Notes under the pieces: generated by a model
Told to the model about the DNA's origin: nothing
What the model saw: the letters and a program-made list of their open reading frames with translations, nothing else
The model's database searches: none
Shown here: positions 51,644 to 62,554 of the stretch, piece after piece
How positions within the stretch are numbered: position 1 is the first letter of the stretch
Layout of the letters: each line of letters starts with the position of its first letter
Position numbers and translations under genes: made by a program
Assembly: GCA_029194675.1 (NCBI GenBank)
Contig: JARFXP010000001.1
Span: 744,001 to 808,000, forward strand
DNA length: 64,000 bases
DNA from: Nitrospira sp.
GTDB taxonomy: Bacteria; Nitrospirota; Nitrospiria; Nitrospirales; Nitrospiraceae
Direction of reading: 5' to 3'

Positions 51644-52309
51644 CTATGGACTGACTGAGATCCGATCCTTGATCAAGTCGAACGTCTCTTTCGGAACGAC
51701 GTTTCTCGCCACCAATTCACCCTTCACGCGATACGGACGATTGCTCACGATCCGATCGGCTTCGTCCTGCTTCAGGCCTAAAAAGAGGATCATATCGCTC
51801 GCTGAAACCTTATTAATGTTCATCGTCGCCGAAGCAGCTGCCGGAGCGGTTCCGGATGGAGCCTGGCTCGGGGTCACTATCGCTGTTTGAGGGTTGGAAC
51901 GATCCTTGAGCTCCTTTTGGTAACGGGCAACCAATGCTTTCAGCGTGTCGTTATGGCGTTTTACATCCTGATATTCCTGTCGCACATTCTTATTCTGCGC
52001 CGACAACGCTTTGACTTTGTCCTCGAGCTCCTTGGTTCGTCCTTCAATCGTGCCTCGCTCCGCATCACGTGCATGCTCAATGCGCTGAAGTTCATCGCGA
52101 GCCGCTTGTGCCTCATTGCTGAACTTCACGTTCAGTTCTTTGAGGGTTCGGACCTGTTGTTCCATGGCGTTTTTCTGTTGACGGGTCTTCTCCAGTTCCA
52201 TCTTGACGCTGTCTGCTTCCGTCAGCGCCTCCTGGTATTTCTTGTTGGATACGCAACCCGTGGTCAACACCGCTCCAACCAACACTATCGCCGTCCACTC
52301 GCGTCTCAT
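51644..52309 (-). CDS. coiled-coil lipoprotein with a C-terminal helix-hairpin-helix-like domain
   Basis: 221 aa. Signal with lipobox LTTGC (Cys19), then a coiled coil of about 120 residues rich in Glu, Lys, Gln, Arg and Ala, an Ala/Pro/Ser linker, and a C-terminal 55-residue domain (NKVSASDMILFLGLKQDEAD, then NRPYRVKGELVARNVV) that resembles the ComEA/helix-hairpin-helix fold. Such domains are often DNA- or protein-binding in the periplasm. The exact role is unknown. Compare the coiled-coil lipoprotein at 1-370. Confidence 0.75.
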   Translation of the reverse strand: MRREWTAIVLVGAVLTTGCVSNKKYQEALTEADSVKMELEKTRQQKNAMEQQVRTLKELNVKFSNEAQAARDELQRIEHARDAERGTIEGRTKELEDKVKALSAQNKNVRQEYQDVKRHNDTLKALVARYQKELKDRSNPQTAIVTPSQAPSGTAPAAASATMNINKVSASDMILFLGLKQDEADRIVSNRPYRVKGELVARNVVPKETFDLIKDRISVSP

Positions 52310-52595
52310 GCGATCCTCCCTCCATCGAATTTCAGGGCTTGACCATCCTTCATGTGGATGTCCGCTTCCACCGGCTGTTACAGTCGCCCTTCCGGATACT
52401 TTCTTTGTGTGTATGCCAACAGTCGGGCATTGTCAACATAATTGCTTTCATGTGAGACTTTGCCACTGACACAGACTGCCGGCAAACCATCCGGCGCTTG
52501 ACGGATCAGGGTCGCTCTGTGATTATCGCTCACATTCTAACAAACATGGTCATGAGGATTGAAACCTCCCTCTCACTATTCCAAGTGGTGCACGC

Positions 52596-53471
52596 ATGAA
52601 CGAATGGGGTCCAGCGCTCGCGGTGATTCTCGGGGTCGTCGAAGGACTGACGGAGTTTCTGCCTGTCTCGTCCACCGGACATCTTATTCTGGTCGGCCAT
52701 GCCCTCGGCTTCACCGGAGACGTAGCTGCCAACGCCGAAATCTCCATTCAGTTGGGTGCAATTCTGGCCGTCATCGTCTTTGAACGGCAAAAAATTGGAC
52801 GATTGCTGTCCGGAGCCTGGCAGGAGCAGAAGGCCGTGCGTGCTGCCTCGGCAAACCAGCTTTCCGCCCCATGGTCCGACCGCATCAAGGTCTCCATGCA
52901 CAGTCATCCCAACTTATGGTTCTTGCTGGGACTGGGAATCGCCTTCCTGCCGGCGGCCATACTCGGCCTGTCGGCTCATGGATGGATCAAGTCGTATTTG
53001 TTCACTCCCCAAACAGTGGCGGCAACATCGATCCTCGGGGGTATCATCATCCTCATTGTTGAAGCCAGGAAACGAACCATCCATGCGATGAGTCTGGACC
53101 AGGTGTCGACAGTCCATGCATTCTGGATCGGTCTTGCACAATGCGCCTCCCTGATTCCCGGCATGTCTCGATCCGGCTCAACCATCATTGGAGGTCTGCT
53201 CGCGGGGCTGGATCGAAAAGTTGCCACAGAATATTCGTTTTTCCTCGCCCTCCCGACCATCATCGCGGCCACGGTCTACGAAACGTGGAAGGCACGAGGG
53301 ACGTTTACAGACCAGGATTTTCTGGCGCTCGGCCTCGGCATGTTCGTCTCATTCCTGGTGGCCTGGGCCGTCATCGCCGCCTTTTTGACCTATGTCCAAC
53401 GGCATACCTTGCGCGTCTTTGCCTACTATCGTATTATTCTCGGACTGTTGGTGATGTTGATCGTCCGCTGA
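52596..53471 (+). CDS. uppP: undecaprenyl-diphosphatase
   Basis: 291 aa, polytopic. ILGVVEGLTEFLPVSSTGHL is the (E/Q)GxxE and PVSSTGH motif of UppP/BacA, and LIPGMSRSGSTI is the second catalytic motif. It dephosphorylates undecaprenyl diphosphate so that the lipid carrier of peptidoglycan synthesis can be reused. It is followed by the small DUF2024 gene, 12 bp later. Confidence 0.95.
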   Translation: MNEWGPALAVILGVVEGLTEFLPVSSTGHLILVGHALGFTGDVAANAEISIQLGAILAVIVFERQKIGRLLSGAWQEQKAVRAASANQLSAPWSDRIKVSMHSHPNLWFLLGLGIAFLPAAILGLSAHGWIKSYLFTPQTVAATSILGGIIILIVEARKRTIHAMSLDQVSTVHAFWIGLAQCASLIPGMSRSGSTIIGGLLAGLDRKVATEYSFFLALPTIIAATVYETWKARGTFTDQDFLALGLGMFVSFLVAWAVIAAFLTYVQRHTLRVFAYYRIILGLLVMLIVR

Positions 53472-53483
53472 AAGGAGTTGTTC

Positions 53484-53744
53484 ATGTCTTCTGATACGAT
53501 TCATGTCTATGATACGTGGGTCAACGGTAAAAGCGGTCGCATTCACTTCGATGTGATGACGACGGACGAAGCCACCGCCCTCAAACTTGCCAAGGAATAC
53601 CTCGTCAGCATCGGGGAGCCGACTGCGGCGGTGACAACGAAAGAATGTCAATTCTGTCACAGCGAACCGCTGTTCATGTTCTCTGCGGAGCAGCAGAAGC
53701 AAGCCAAGGAAACTGGCGGATTTATCGTCCGAATGCCGGCTTAA
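53484..53744 (+). CDS. DUF2024 family protein
   Basis: 86 aa. AAAGGAG lies at a good distance from the ATG at 53484. VYDTWVNGKSGRIHFDVMTT at the start and ECQFCHSEPLFMFSAEQQ at the end are family hallmarks. Small cytoplasmic protein of unknown function; the C-x2-C motif might bind metal. Confidence 0.85.
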   Translation: MSSDTIHVYDTWVNGKSGRIHFDVMTTDEATALKLAKEYLVSIGEPTAAVTTKECQFCHSEPLFMFSAEQQKQAKETGGFIVRMPA

Positions 53745-53770
53745 CCATGAAGGGGTAAATGAGGGGTACA

Positions 53771-53806
53771 TAGTTCGTGTTGAGCGCAAGTTCAACACGA
53801 ACTATT
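53771..53806. terminator. terminator after the DUF2024 gene
   Basis: TAGTTCGTGTTGA and TCAACACGAACTA form a 13-bp perfect stem around GCGCAAGT, followed by TTTAG. It also lies 33 bp beyond the lspA stop on the other strand and can serve both. Confidence 0.85.
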
Positions 53807-53838
53807 TAGGAATACATACTCATGGCACCGGGATCATG

Positions 53839-54390
53839 CTACTGGTCTGACGGGACAGAAGAAGTTTCCGAGGCAGGAGGAGGATCGGTCCGTTTCTCAA
53901 AGGCAAAGTGAATGATCAGGAAGATCACTCCGACGGTGATCGCAGAATCCGCGACATTGAACGCAGGCCAGTGATAGTTGTCGACATAGACATCCAAAAA
54001 GTCGATCACTTCTCCAAAACGCAGCCGATCGATGAGGTTGCCGATTGCGCCGCCGAGAATTCCCGCAACGCTGACCCGCCCCATCCAATCCTGTTCGGGC
54101 ATCCGTAACAGGATCGTACCCAGCAGCCCAAGGGCAAAAATCGACGTCAACCCGAAGAAGACCATCCGAAACGCGTTGCTGCTCCCGGCCAGCAGACCGA
54201 ATGCCGCCCCCGGATTTCGAATATAGGTCAAGCTGAAGAGATTGGGGATGATGGAGATCGATTCATGGAGCCGCATGGTCTGCATGATCTGTTGTTTGGT
54301 CAGCTGATCCAGAAAAATGATGCTACCGGTCACTGATGCGAGGGCCAGATTGCGAAGGCCTGATGCACTCAACGGATTGCCTCCACACAT
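53839..54390 (-). CDS. lspA: lipoprotein signal peptidase
   Basis: 183 aa from the ATG at 54390, which overlaps the ileS 3' end by 22 bp. Four membrane helices. Catalytic Asp residues in NLIDRLRFGEVIDFL and FNVADSAIT; NPGAAFGLLAG is the family block. It cleaves the signal from lipoproteins, of which this window has several. The frame is open to 54459 but that part lies in ileS. Confidence 0.92.
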   Translation of the reverse strand: MCGGNPLSASGLRNLALASVTGSIIFLDQLTKQQIMQTMRLHESISIIPNLFSLTYIRNPGAAFGLLAGSSNAFRMVFFGLTSIFALGLLGTILLRMPEQDWMGRVSVAGILGGAIGNLIDRLRFGEVIDFLDVYVDNYHWPAFNVADSAITVGVIFLIIHFAFEKRTDPPPASETSSVPSDQ

Positions 54391-57182
54391 CGATCGCACA
54401 GTGTCGGATGGGCGGCATCCTTGCCGACCGCTTCTCGATAGTTCCAGCAACGTTCGCACTTTCCCGCTTGTGATTTCGACACCGTCACACGAAGCGGTTC
54501 TCCACCTTCCGGACTTTGCGTTAACATCACTTTCGAGACGATGAACAGGGCGCTGAGGTCTTGTTCGTACGGCTTCAAAAATCGGAAATTATCGGCATTA
54601 GCTTCGATGTGCACATGAGCTTCCAAAGAAGAACCGATCGTCTTCCTCTGGCGGCTCTCTTCCAGCACCCCCTGCACCTGCGTACGACATTTCAGCAGCC
54701 GCTCCCACCGCTCGGCCAGCTTCGCATCGGGCCAAGCTGGATCGACCTCAGGAAACGAGGCGAGATGCACACTCGCCGTTCCCACCCCTCCAGGTACCTG
54801 CGCGGCTAATGTTCGCCAGATCTCCTCCGCCGTGAAGCTCAACACTGGGGCCATAAGTTTCGCCATCGCCACAACGATGTCGTACAGGACGGTCTGGGAG
54901 CTGCGACGCTCGTGTGCATCCTTGCGGAACGTATAGAGCCGGTCTTTTAGGATGTCGAGATAGACCGCGCTCAGATCGACGGAGCAGAAGTTGTTCAATG
55001 CATGAAAGATCGTATGAAACTCAAAATCTTCATAGGCTTGCCGCACTTTCGTGATCAGTTCCCCGAGACGCAACAATGCCCATCGGTCCAATTCCGGCAG
55101 TTTCTCAAAGGGGACACGATGGGTTGCCGGATCGAAATCGTACAGATTACTCAAGAGAAACCGGCAGGTGTTACGGATCTTCCGATAGGCTTCGATGAGT
55201 TGCGCCATGATGGTGGTAGAGATGCGTATATCGTCTTGATAATTCTGGGCAGCGACCCATAGCCGAAAGATTTCCGCCCCGTGCTGCTTGATGATTTCAT
55301 GGGGTGCCACGCCGTTCCAGGCCGATTTCGACATCTTCTTGCCATGATCGTCAACGACGAAACCATGTGTGACTACTGTCTTGTAGGGTGCCCGTCGGTC
55401 TGTGACTATCCCTGCCAGCAAGGCACTATGAAACCAGCCGCGATGCTGATCGGACCCTTCAAGATACAAGTCAGCTGGCCACCACTTCCTCGGCTTCAAC
55501 ACAGCGGCATAGCTCACGCCCGATTCGAACCAGACATCGAGAATATCCTGCTCTTTCTCGAATTGATCTTCGCCACACTGCGGACACTTCGTGCCAGCCG
55601 GCAACAGCTCACCGGCAGATCGTTCAAACCAGAGGTCTGCCCCCTTCGCTTCCATTAAGACCGCGATATATTCGATCACGACTGGATCGGCGAGCACATG
55701 ACGACAGGTCTTACAGGTGAACCCCGGAATCGGGACGCCCCACACACGCTGACGTGAGAGGCACCAATCAGGCCTGTTTTCGATCATGCCATTGATTCGA
55801 TCGCGGCCATAGCTCGGAATCCATTGAACCCGTTCGATCTCGGCAACGGCTTCTTTCCGCAGATCGTTCATCTCCATCGACACAAACCATTGCTCCGTCG
55901 CCCGGAAGATCACTGGACTCTTGCAGCGCCAGCAATGGGGGTACGAATGGCTCAACGAACCATGCCCGAGCAGGCGACCATTTGCCTGCAGGTAGTCCAC
56001 GATTTTCGGATTGGCCTTCAAGACATGTTGGCCGACGAACTCCTTCACGACCGGCGTGAACCGCCCAGCGCTGTCGACGGGTGCCAGGATTTCGAGTCGT
56101 TCACCGGATGAAGCCTTAGCGTTGTGCTCAAGCACGAGGAGATAGTCTTCCATGCCATGTCCAGGGGCGATGTGGACGCAGCCGGTTCCTTGCTCAAGAG
56201 TCACAAAGTCACCGAGCAGAATCGGTGACAGGCCGGTAGACAACGGACGTTGCGTCTCCAACCCCTCGAACCCCTCTCCACCTTTCTTCACCCCCAACAC
56301 CCGATAGTCTTCGAACTTGCAAGCTTTGGCCACGCCCTCGATCAACTTCTCGGCCATAACGAGAAGCTCATCTCCCACCTGCACGAATGCGTAGTTGATC
56401 TCGCGATGAAGACAGACCGCTTGATTCGCCGGAAGGGTCCAGGGTGTGGTCGTCCAGATGACAATGGAGACCAGCTTCGTTCCTTCCGGAAAAGAAATGC
56501 CAGGGAAGGTCTTTCCCAGAACCGACGGTGAGGTGACGATCGGGAATTTCACATAAATCGACGGGGATGTATGATCATCATATTCGACTTCAGCTTCTGC
56601 CAGCGCGGTTTGATCTTGAGTACACCAGAGGACCGGCTTGAGCCCTTTGTAGACCCCGCCCCGCTCAACGAATTTTCCAAACTCACGAATGATCGTGGCT
56701 TCATAGCTCGGCGTCATTGTCAAATAGGGCTGCTGCCAGTCACCCAGCACTCCCAGCCGCTTAAATTCTTCTCCCTGGAGAGTGACATGTTTTTCCGCGT
56801 ATTCTTTGCAGAGTTTGCGGATAGCGAGAGCATCCAGATCCCTTTTCTTCTCCCCGAGGTCCTTCATCACTTGGTGCTCGATCGGCAGGCCGTGACAATC
56901 CCAACCCGGCACAAAAGGGGTTTGATACCCTGACATCGTCTTCGACTTGACGATGATGTCCTTTAGGACGTAGTTCAACCCATGACCGATGTGAATGCGG
57001 CCATTGGCATATGGAGGGCCGTCGTGGAGCACGTACAGAGGCCGTCCATGCCCCATCGCTTGAATCTGCTCGTAAAGCTTCTGTTGCTCCCACCAGGCCA
57101 GCATTTCAGGCTCGCGTTGCGGCAGATTGGCCTTCATCGGGAAATCGGTTTTCGGAAGGTTGAGTGTTGATTTGTAATCCAT
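54369..57182 (-). CDS. ileS: isoleucyl-tRNA synthetase
   Basis: 937 aa. HDGPPYANGRIHIGHG (HIGH), editing domain blocks, KMSKSAWN (KMSKS) and the C-terminal zinc site CERCWNYREAVGKDAAHPTL, CDRC show a complete bacterial-type IleRS. Essential for translation. The ileS-lspA arrangement with overlapping genes is common. It is preceded by about 80 bp without a gene before nadA. Confidence 0.96.
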   Translation of the reverse strand: MDYKSTLNLPKTDFPMKANLPQREPEMLAWWEQQKLYEQIQAMGHGRPLYVLHDGPPYANGRIHIGHGLNYVLKDIIVKSKTMSGYQTPFVPGWDCHGLPIEHQVMKDLGEKKRDLDALAIRKLCKEYAEKHVTLQGEEFKRLGVLGDWQQPYLTMTPSYEATIIREFGKFVERGGVYKGLKPVLWCTQDQTALAEAEVEYDDHTSPSIYVKFPIVTSPSVLGKTFPGISFPEGTKLVSIVIWTTTPWTLPANQAVCLHREINYAFVQVGDELLVMAEKLIEGVAKACKFEDYRVLGVKKGGEGFEGLETQRPLSTGLSPILLGDFVTLEQGTGCVHIAPGHGMEDYLLVLEHNAKASSGERLEILAPVDSAGRFTPVVKEFVGQHVLKANPKIVDYLQANGRLLGHGSLSHSYPHCWRCKSPVIFRATEQWFVSMEMNDLRKEAVAEIERVQWIPSYGRDRINGMIENRPDWCLSRQRVWGVPIPGFTCKTCRHVLADPVVIEYIAVLMEAKGADLWFERSAGELLPAGTKCPQCGEDQFEKEQDILDVWFESGVSYAAVLKPRKWWPADLYLEGSDQHRGWFHSALLAGIVTDRRAPYKTVVTHGFVVDDHGKKMSKSAWNGVAPHEIIKQHGAEIFRLWVAAQNYQDDIRISTTIMAQLIEAYRKIRNTCRFLLSNLYDFDPATHRVPFEKLPELDRWALLRLGELITKVRQAYEDFEFHTIFHALNNFCSVDLSAVYLDILKDRLYTFRKDAHERRSSQTVLYDIVVAMAKLMAPVLSFTAEEIWRTLAAQVPGGVGTASVHLASFPEVDPAWPDAKLAERWERLLKCRTQVQGVLEESRQRKTIGSSLEAHVHIEANADNFRFLKPYEQDLSALFIVSKVMLTQSPEGGEPLRVTVSKSQAGKCERCWNYREAVGKDAAHPTLCDRCVEAIR

Positions 57183-57266
57183 AAGACTCTATGGGATTCG
57201 AGCATTCACCGGATGATCATATGGAATCGATGGACTATACCGGAAGGAAGGGGGGAGGCACCAGCC

Positions 57267-58370
57267 CTAACTGATGGCCATCATGCGGTCCAATGCAACC
57301 TTCGCCCAGCGCTTGTCGTCTTCCGGTACCACAATACGGTTGACGATCTGGCCTTCGGCAAGATTCTCCATGGCCCAGCAGAGGTGTGCCGCATCGATTC
57401 GAAACATGGTGGCGCACTGACAGACCGTGGATGACAGGAAGAACACTTTTTTATCGGTGAGTTCATGCTTCAGTCGATTGACGAGATTCAATTCCGTCCC
57501 GACCGCCCATATTGTGCCGGCCGGCGCAGCGGTCACCGTGCGAATGATGAACTCGGTCGATCCGATGAGATCCGCCCTATTGACCACATCTTCGTGGCAT
57601 TCTGGATGCACAATGACGTTGCCGTCCGGATACTGTTTGCGGAAGTGATCCACGTGGATTGGTTGAAACATTTGATGGACGCTGCAATGACCTTTCCATA
57701 AGATCAGTTTGGCTCGCTTAATAGCTTCCTTGGTATTCCCGCCGTTGGGTTGATAGGGATCCCACACGATCATCTGTTCGCGGGGAATGCCCATTTTGTT
57801 CGCCGTGTTGCGGCCCAAGTGTTCATCAGGAAAGAAGAGAATTTTTTCTCGCCTCGCCCAACACCATTCAATTACGGCCTTCGCATTGGAGGACGTACAG
57901 GTGATTCCGCCGTGCTCCCCACAAAACGCCTTGAGCACCGCCGCTGAATTCACATACACCGCCGGCATCACGGTCTCCTCGACCGAAACCACGCGTCCCA
58001 ACGCTTCCCAACATTGATCGACTTGCTCAATCGCAGCCATGTCCGCCATCGAGCAACCGGCGGCCATGTCCGGCAGGATCACTGTTTGTCGGGAACGGCT
58101 GAGAATGTCTGCCGTCTCGGCCATAAAGTGCACGCCACAGAAGACGATGTAGGGGCGTTCGGATCGTTCGGCGGCTAATTTCGACAACATAAGCGAGTCA
58201 CCGCGAAAATCGGCATGCTGGATGACTTCGTCCCGCTGGTAATTATGGCCCAGGATCATGACCTGCTCACCGAGCGCACTCTTCGCTGCTGTCGTCCGGC
58301 GGTATAATTCCTCCGTCGACTGAGTCTGGTACTCGGTGATTGGCCTCGGTAGCGTCGCAGTAGCCGTCAC
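57267..58370 (-). CDS. nadA: quinolinate synthase
   Basis: 367 aa from a GTG start with GGAGGAG 5 bases upstream. ILGHNYQRDEVIQHADFRGD at the start, cluster cysteines in CGVHFMAE, ITCTSSNA and a C-terminal VCQCATMFRID region, plus VHPECHEDVV, fit a 4Fe-4S quinolinate synthase. It condenses iminoaspartate with dihydroxyacetone phosphate in NAD synthesis. No nadB or nadC gene is adjacent. Confidence 0.94.
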   Translation of the reverse strand: MTATATLPRPITEYQTQSTEELYRRTTAAKSALGEQVMILGHNYQRDEVIQHADFRGDSLMLSKLAAERSERPYIVFCGVHFMAETADILSRSRQTVILPDMAAGCSMADMAAIEQVDQCWEALGRVVSVEETVMPAVYVNSAAVLKAFCGEHGGITCTSSNAKAVIEWCWARREKILFFPDEHLGRNTANKMGIPREQMIVWDPYQPNGGNTKEAIKRAKLILWKGHCSVHQMFQPIHVDHFRKQYPDGNVIVHPECHEDVVNRADLIGSTEFIIRTVTAAPAGTIWAVGTELNLVNRLKHELTDKKVFFLSSTVCQCATMFRIDAAHLCWAMENLAEGQIVNRIVVPEDDKRWAKVALDRMMAIS

Positions 58371-58539
58371 AATACTCCTCCAAACGTAAGGGAATTGATT
58401 CTACGATAGGCCCCTTCCACAATCAACGGATCGCCAATCGAGGAAAAGCCCTAGTCACCCGCCCAAAGGAGAAGAAGTGGAATAGGCCTAATAGCCGATT
58501 GACTTCGGTATCTCGAAAGAATACGATTGTCCTCTATAG

Positions 58540-58622
58540 CTAGGGGAGCCTTGAGGCTGAGAGTCCGATTGATCGGACGACCCTCACAACCTGACCTGGA
58601 TAATACCAGCGTAGGGAAGCCG
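58540..58622 (+). promoter_or_regulatory. TPP riboswitch (THI element) upstream of thiC
   Basis: The sequence has GGGGAGCC, GGCTGAGAG, a stem with GTCCGATTGATCGGAC, GACCCTC, AACCTGACCTGGATAATACC and AGCGTAGGGAAG, the conserved elements in the right order and spacing. The divergent nadA gene is 170 bp away. Binding of thiamine pyrophosphate should favour the terminator that follows. Confidence 0.95.
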
Positions 58623-58649
58623 GGCGACATCGGATCTTGTGAGGAATTC

Positions 58650-58686
58650 AGCCGCGTTCCCGGCTTGTGGGAAGGCGGCTTTTTTA
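58650..58686 (+). terminator. intrinsic terminator of the TPP riboswitch
   Basis: AGCCGC-G-TTCCC and GGGAA-G-GCGGCT form a stem around GGCTTGT with one mismatch, followed by TTTTTTATT. It lies 28 bases after the aptamer and 63 bases before the thiC start, as expected for transcription attenuation. Confidence 0.85.
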
Positions 58687-58737
58687 TTGCACGAATGCCG
58701 TCGTCAGCAGTGGACCCTGCACGTCGATCAACCATGA

Positions 58738-60654
<1,917 letters not shown>

Positions 60655-60663
60655 GAGCACCAC

Positions 60664-61464
60664 ATGGCCAAACCGAGACCTGCACCGTTACGTGAACGAG
60701 ATATCACCCGGCAGATCGCCCGGGAATACTATAAAGAGTTTGATCAGCTCATCGAGAGTGACGTCATTATCGTCGGCGCGGGACCATCCGGGCTTATTTG
60801 CGCGCACGATTTGGCCGCGATGGGATTTCGCACGCTCCTCATCGAGCAAAGCCTGGCTCTCGGCGGTGGATTCTGGTCCGGCGGGTATCTCATGAACAAG
60901 GCCACCATCTGCGAGCCGGCGAATGAAATTCTTGAAGAAATCGGCGTGCCTTGTAAGAAGATCAAAGAGTGCGAGGGAATGTATATAGTCGACCCACCGC
61001 ACGCCACCGGAGCCTTGATTGCCGCCGCGTACAATGCCGGCGCCAAGATCATGAATCTGACGCGAGTGGTGGATTTGATCCTGCGCAATGACGGCCGATT
61101 GGAAGGAGTCGTCGTCAACAGCACCACTGCCGAGATGGCCGGTCATGATATCATCCACGTCGATCCCATCGCCCTTGAAAGTAAGATCGTCGTTGATGCC
61201 ACCGGCCATGACGCGATCCTAGTCGAGCTTCTTCACAAGCGAAACCTGTATAATAAGTTGCCGGGAAACGGTGCCATGTGGGTCGCACGATCCGAAGAAG
61301 AGATCATGGACCGTACCGGAGAAGTGTATCCGAATTGTTTCGTCATCGGATTGGCCGTCGCCGCCGTATATGGCACTCCAAGAATGGGCCCAGCCTTCGG
61401 CTCGATGCTGTTGTCCGGGCGATATGGAGCGGAATTGATTAAGAAGAAGCTGAAACAGGAGTGA
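60664..61464 (+). CDS. thi4: sulfide-dependent thiazole synthase (Thi4 family)
   Basis: 266 aa with AGGAG before the ATG. Rossmann motif VIIVGAGPSGLICAHDLAAM, GGGFWSGGYLMNK and the C-terminal VIGLAVAAVYGTPRMGPAFG are Thi4 hallmarks. The residue equivalent to the sulfur-donor Cys of the yeast suicide enzyme appears to be His (IIHVDPIAL in place of CCMDP), as in archaeal Thi4 that use free sulfide and iron. It would make the thiazole from NAD and glycine, replacing the ThiG/ThiS route. The His reading is from my own alignment and should be checked. Confidence 0.9.
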   Translation: MAKPRPAPLRERDITRQIAREYYKEFDQLIESDVIIVGAGPSGLICAHDLAAMGFRTLLIEQSLALGGGFWSGGYLMNKATICEPANEILEEIGVPCKKIKECEGMYIVDPPHATGALIAAAYNAGAKIMNLTRVVDLILRNDGRLEGVVVNSTTAEMAGHDIIHVDPIALESKIVVDATGHDAILVELLHKRNLYNKLPGNGAMWVARSEEEIMDRTGEVYPNCFVIGLAVAAVYGTPRMGPAFGSMLLSGRYGAELIKKKLKQE

Positions 61465-61467
61465 GGG

Positions 61468-61552
61468 AATGGTTGATGAATGATGGGTTCATGGCGGATG
61501 ACAAGGAGCCGATGCTCGTTAACCCTCAACTATCGACCATTCAGTGATTCAC
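61468..61552. repeat. intergenic heptad inverted repeat, TTGATGA type
   Basis: Left arm GGTTGATGAATGATGGGTTC then ATGGCGGATGA. Right arm on the complement reads GAATCACTGAATGGTCGATA then GTTGAGGGTTAAC. Both are made of 7-base steps like TTGATGA/ATGATGG. It fills the gap between thi4 and the TPR gene. Confidence 0.55.
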
Positions 61553-62068
61553 ATGGATATTCAAGACTTTTTGGTCCAAGGCGAAGGCCGCGAAGAAGAC
61601 AAACGCCAGGCATGGGATCTCTTTCAGCAGGCTTATGAGCAACAGATGAAGCGTGAATTGGAGGAAGCCGTCAACCTGTACAAAAAATCGCTTGCGACTC
61701 ATCCCACTGCCGAAGCTTACACGTTCTTGGGATGGACCTATAGCTGGATGGGGCGGATTGACGAGGCAATTGAGGAATGTCACAAGGCCATCGTGCAGGA
61801 CCCTGACTTCGGCAACCCTTACAATGACATCGGCGCCTACCTGATCGAAAAGGGCGAATTCGACGAGGCCATTCCCTGGTTTCAGAAGGCGATCCAGGCC
61901 AAGCGGTACGAGAGTCCGGCCTATCCGCACCTCAATCTCGGCCGCGTGTACGAGCGCAAAGGCGACTGGACCGAGGCAATCGATTCGTATAAGAAAGCGC
62001 TCACTCTGGATCCAAACTATGTGTTGGCCAGGAAGGCGCTCGGACGGTTGGTCAGCTCCCTGAACTGA
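61553..62068 (+). CDS. TPR protein
   Basis: 171 aa from the ATG at 61553 (a GTG three codons upstream is possible). Three tetratricopeptide repeats: ELEEAVNLYKKSLATHPTA, RIDEAIEECHKAIVQDPDFG and DWTEAIDSYKKALTLDPNYV, with a fourth weaker unit in EFDEAIPWFQKAIQAKRYES. Likely a soluble protein-protein adaptor. Both flanking gaps carry heptad repeats. Confidence 0.85.
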   Translation: MDIQDFLVQGEGREEDKRQAWDLFQQAYEQQMKRELEEAVNLYKKSLATHPTAEAYTFLGWTYSWMGRIDEAIEECHKAIVQDPDFGNPYNDIGAYLIEKGEFDEAIPWFQKAIQAKRYESPAYPHLNLGRVYERKGDWTEAIDSYKKALTLDPNYVLARKALGRLVSSLN

Positions 62069-62073
62069 AACGG

Positions 62074-62178
62074 CTTGTTTGGTTTATCTGGTTTGTTCCG
62101 TTTATTCGATTCATCTCATTGTGCCGGACATTAATCTGTAAACAAGAAAAATCAAATGAACCAGACAAACCACACAAC
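62074..62178. repeat. intergenic heptad inverted repeat reaching into the next start codon
   Basis: Left arm: GGCTTGT, TTGGTTT, ATCTGGT, TTGTTCC, GTTTATT, CGATTCA, TCTCATT. Right arm: AACAAGA, AAAATCA, AATGAAC, CAGACAA, ACCACAC, AACCATC, which is largely its inverse (GGTTTATCTGGTT against AACCAGACAAACC). The right arm contains the start codon and first eight codons (MNQTNHTT) of the next gene. Confidence 0.65.
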
Positions 62179-62554
62179 CATCCTGGTCGCCATTACAGAT
62201 CTTTTCTTCTACACCAAAGTCAGAGACGCATTACGTCAACCGGAATACCAGCTTGAAAAAGCACGTACACAACAGGATATTGTCGATAAGGCCGTATCGG
62301 CCAGCCCAAGGGTAATCCTCTTCAATATGAACGACCTCACCCTTGATGCCTTTCAAGCGTTGGAGAAACTGAAAGCCGATCCACGATTGAAGAGCATTCC
62401 GACACTGGCCTTTGCCAATCATGAAGAAGTGGATACTTGGAACCGTGCGAAAGCACTGGGAGTGACGAAAGTAGTCTCCCGTAATGAGTTTTCAGCCCGC
62501 ACGAGGGAACTGGTGGAAGAAATACTCACGTCCGGCGTAAGGAGCAAGGCGTGA
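62156..62554 (+). CDS. receiver-like protein without the phospho-acceptor
   Basis: 132 aa. TILVAITDLFFYTKVRDALR, VILFNMNDLTLDAFQALEKL and TLAFANHEEV follow the receiver fold. The phospho-acceptor position is Asn (F-N-M-N-D rather than L-D-L) and the acidic pair is incomplete, so it is a pseudo-receiver that cannot be controlled by ordinary phosphorylation. A conserved Ser/Thr and Lys late in the domain are partly kept (TKVVSRNEF). It could bind another regulator. The first codons lie inside a heptad repeat. Confidence 0.65.
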   Translation: MNQTNHTTILVAITDLFFYTKVRDALRQPEYQLEKARTQQDIVDKAVSASPRVILFNMNDLTLDAFQALEKLKADPRLKSIPTLAFANHEEVDTWNRAKALGVTKVVSRNEFSARTRELVEEILTSGVRSKA

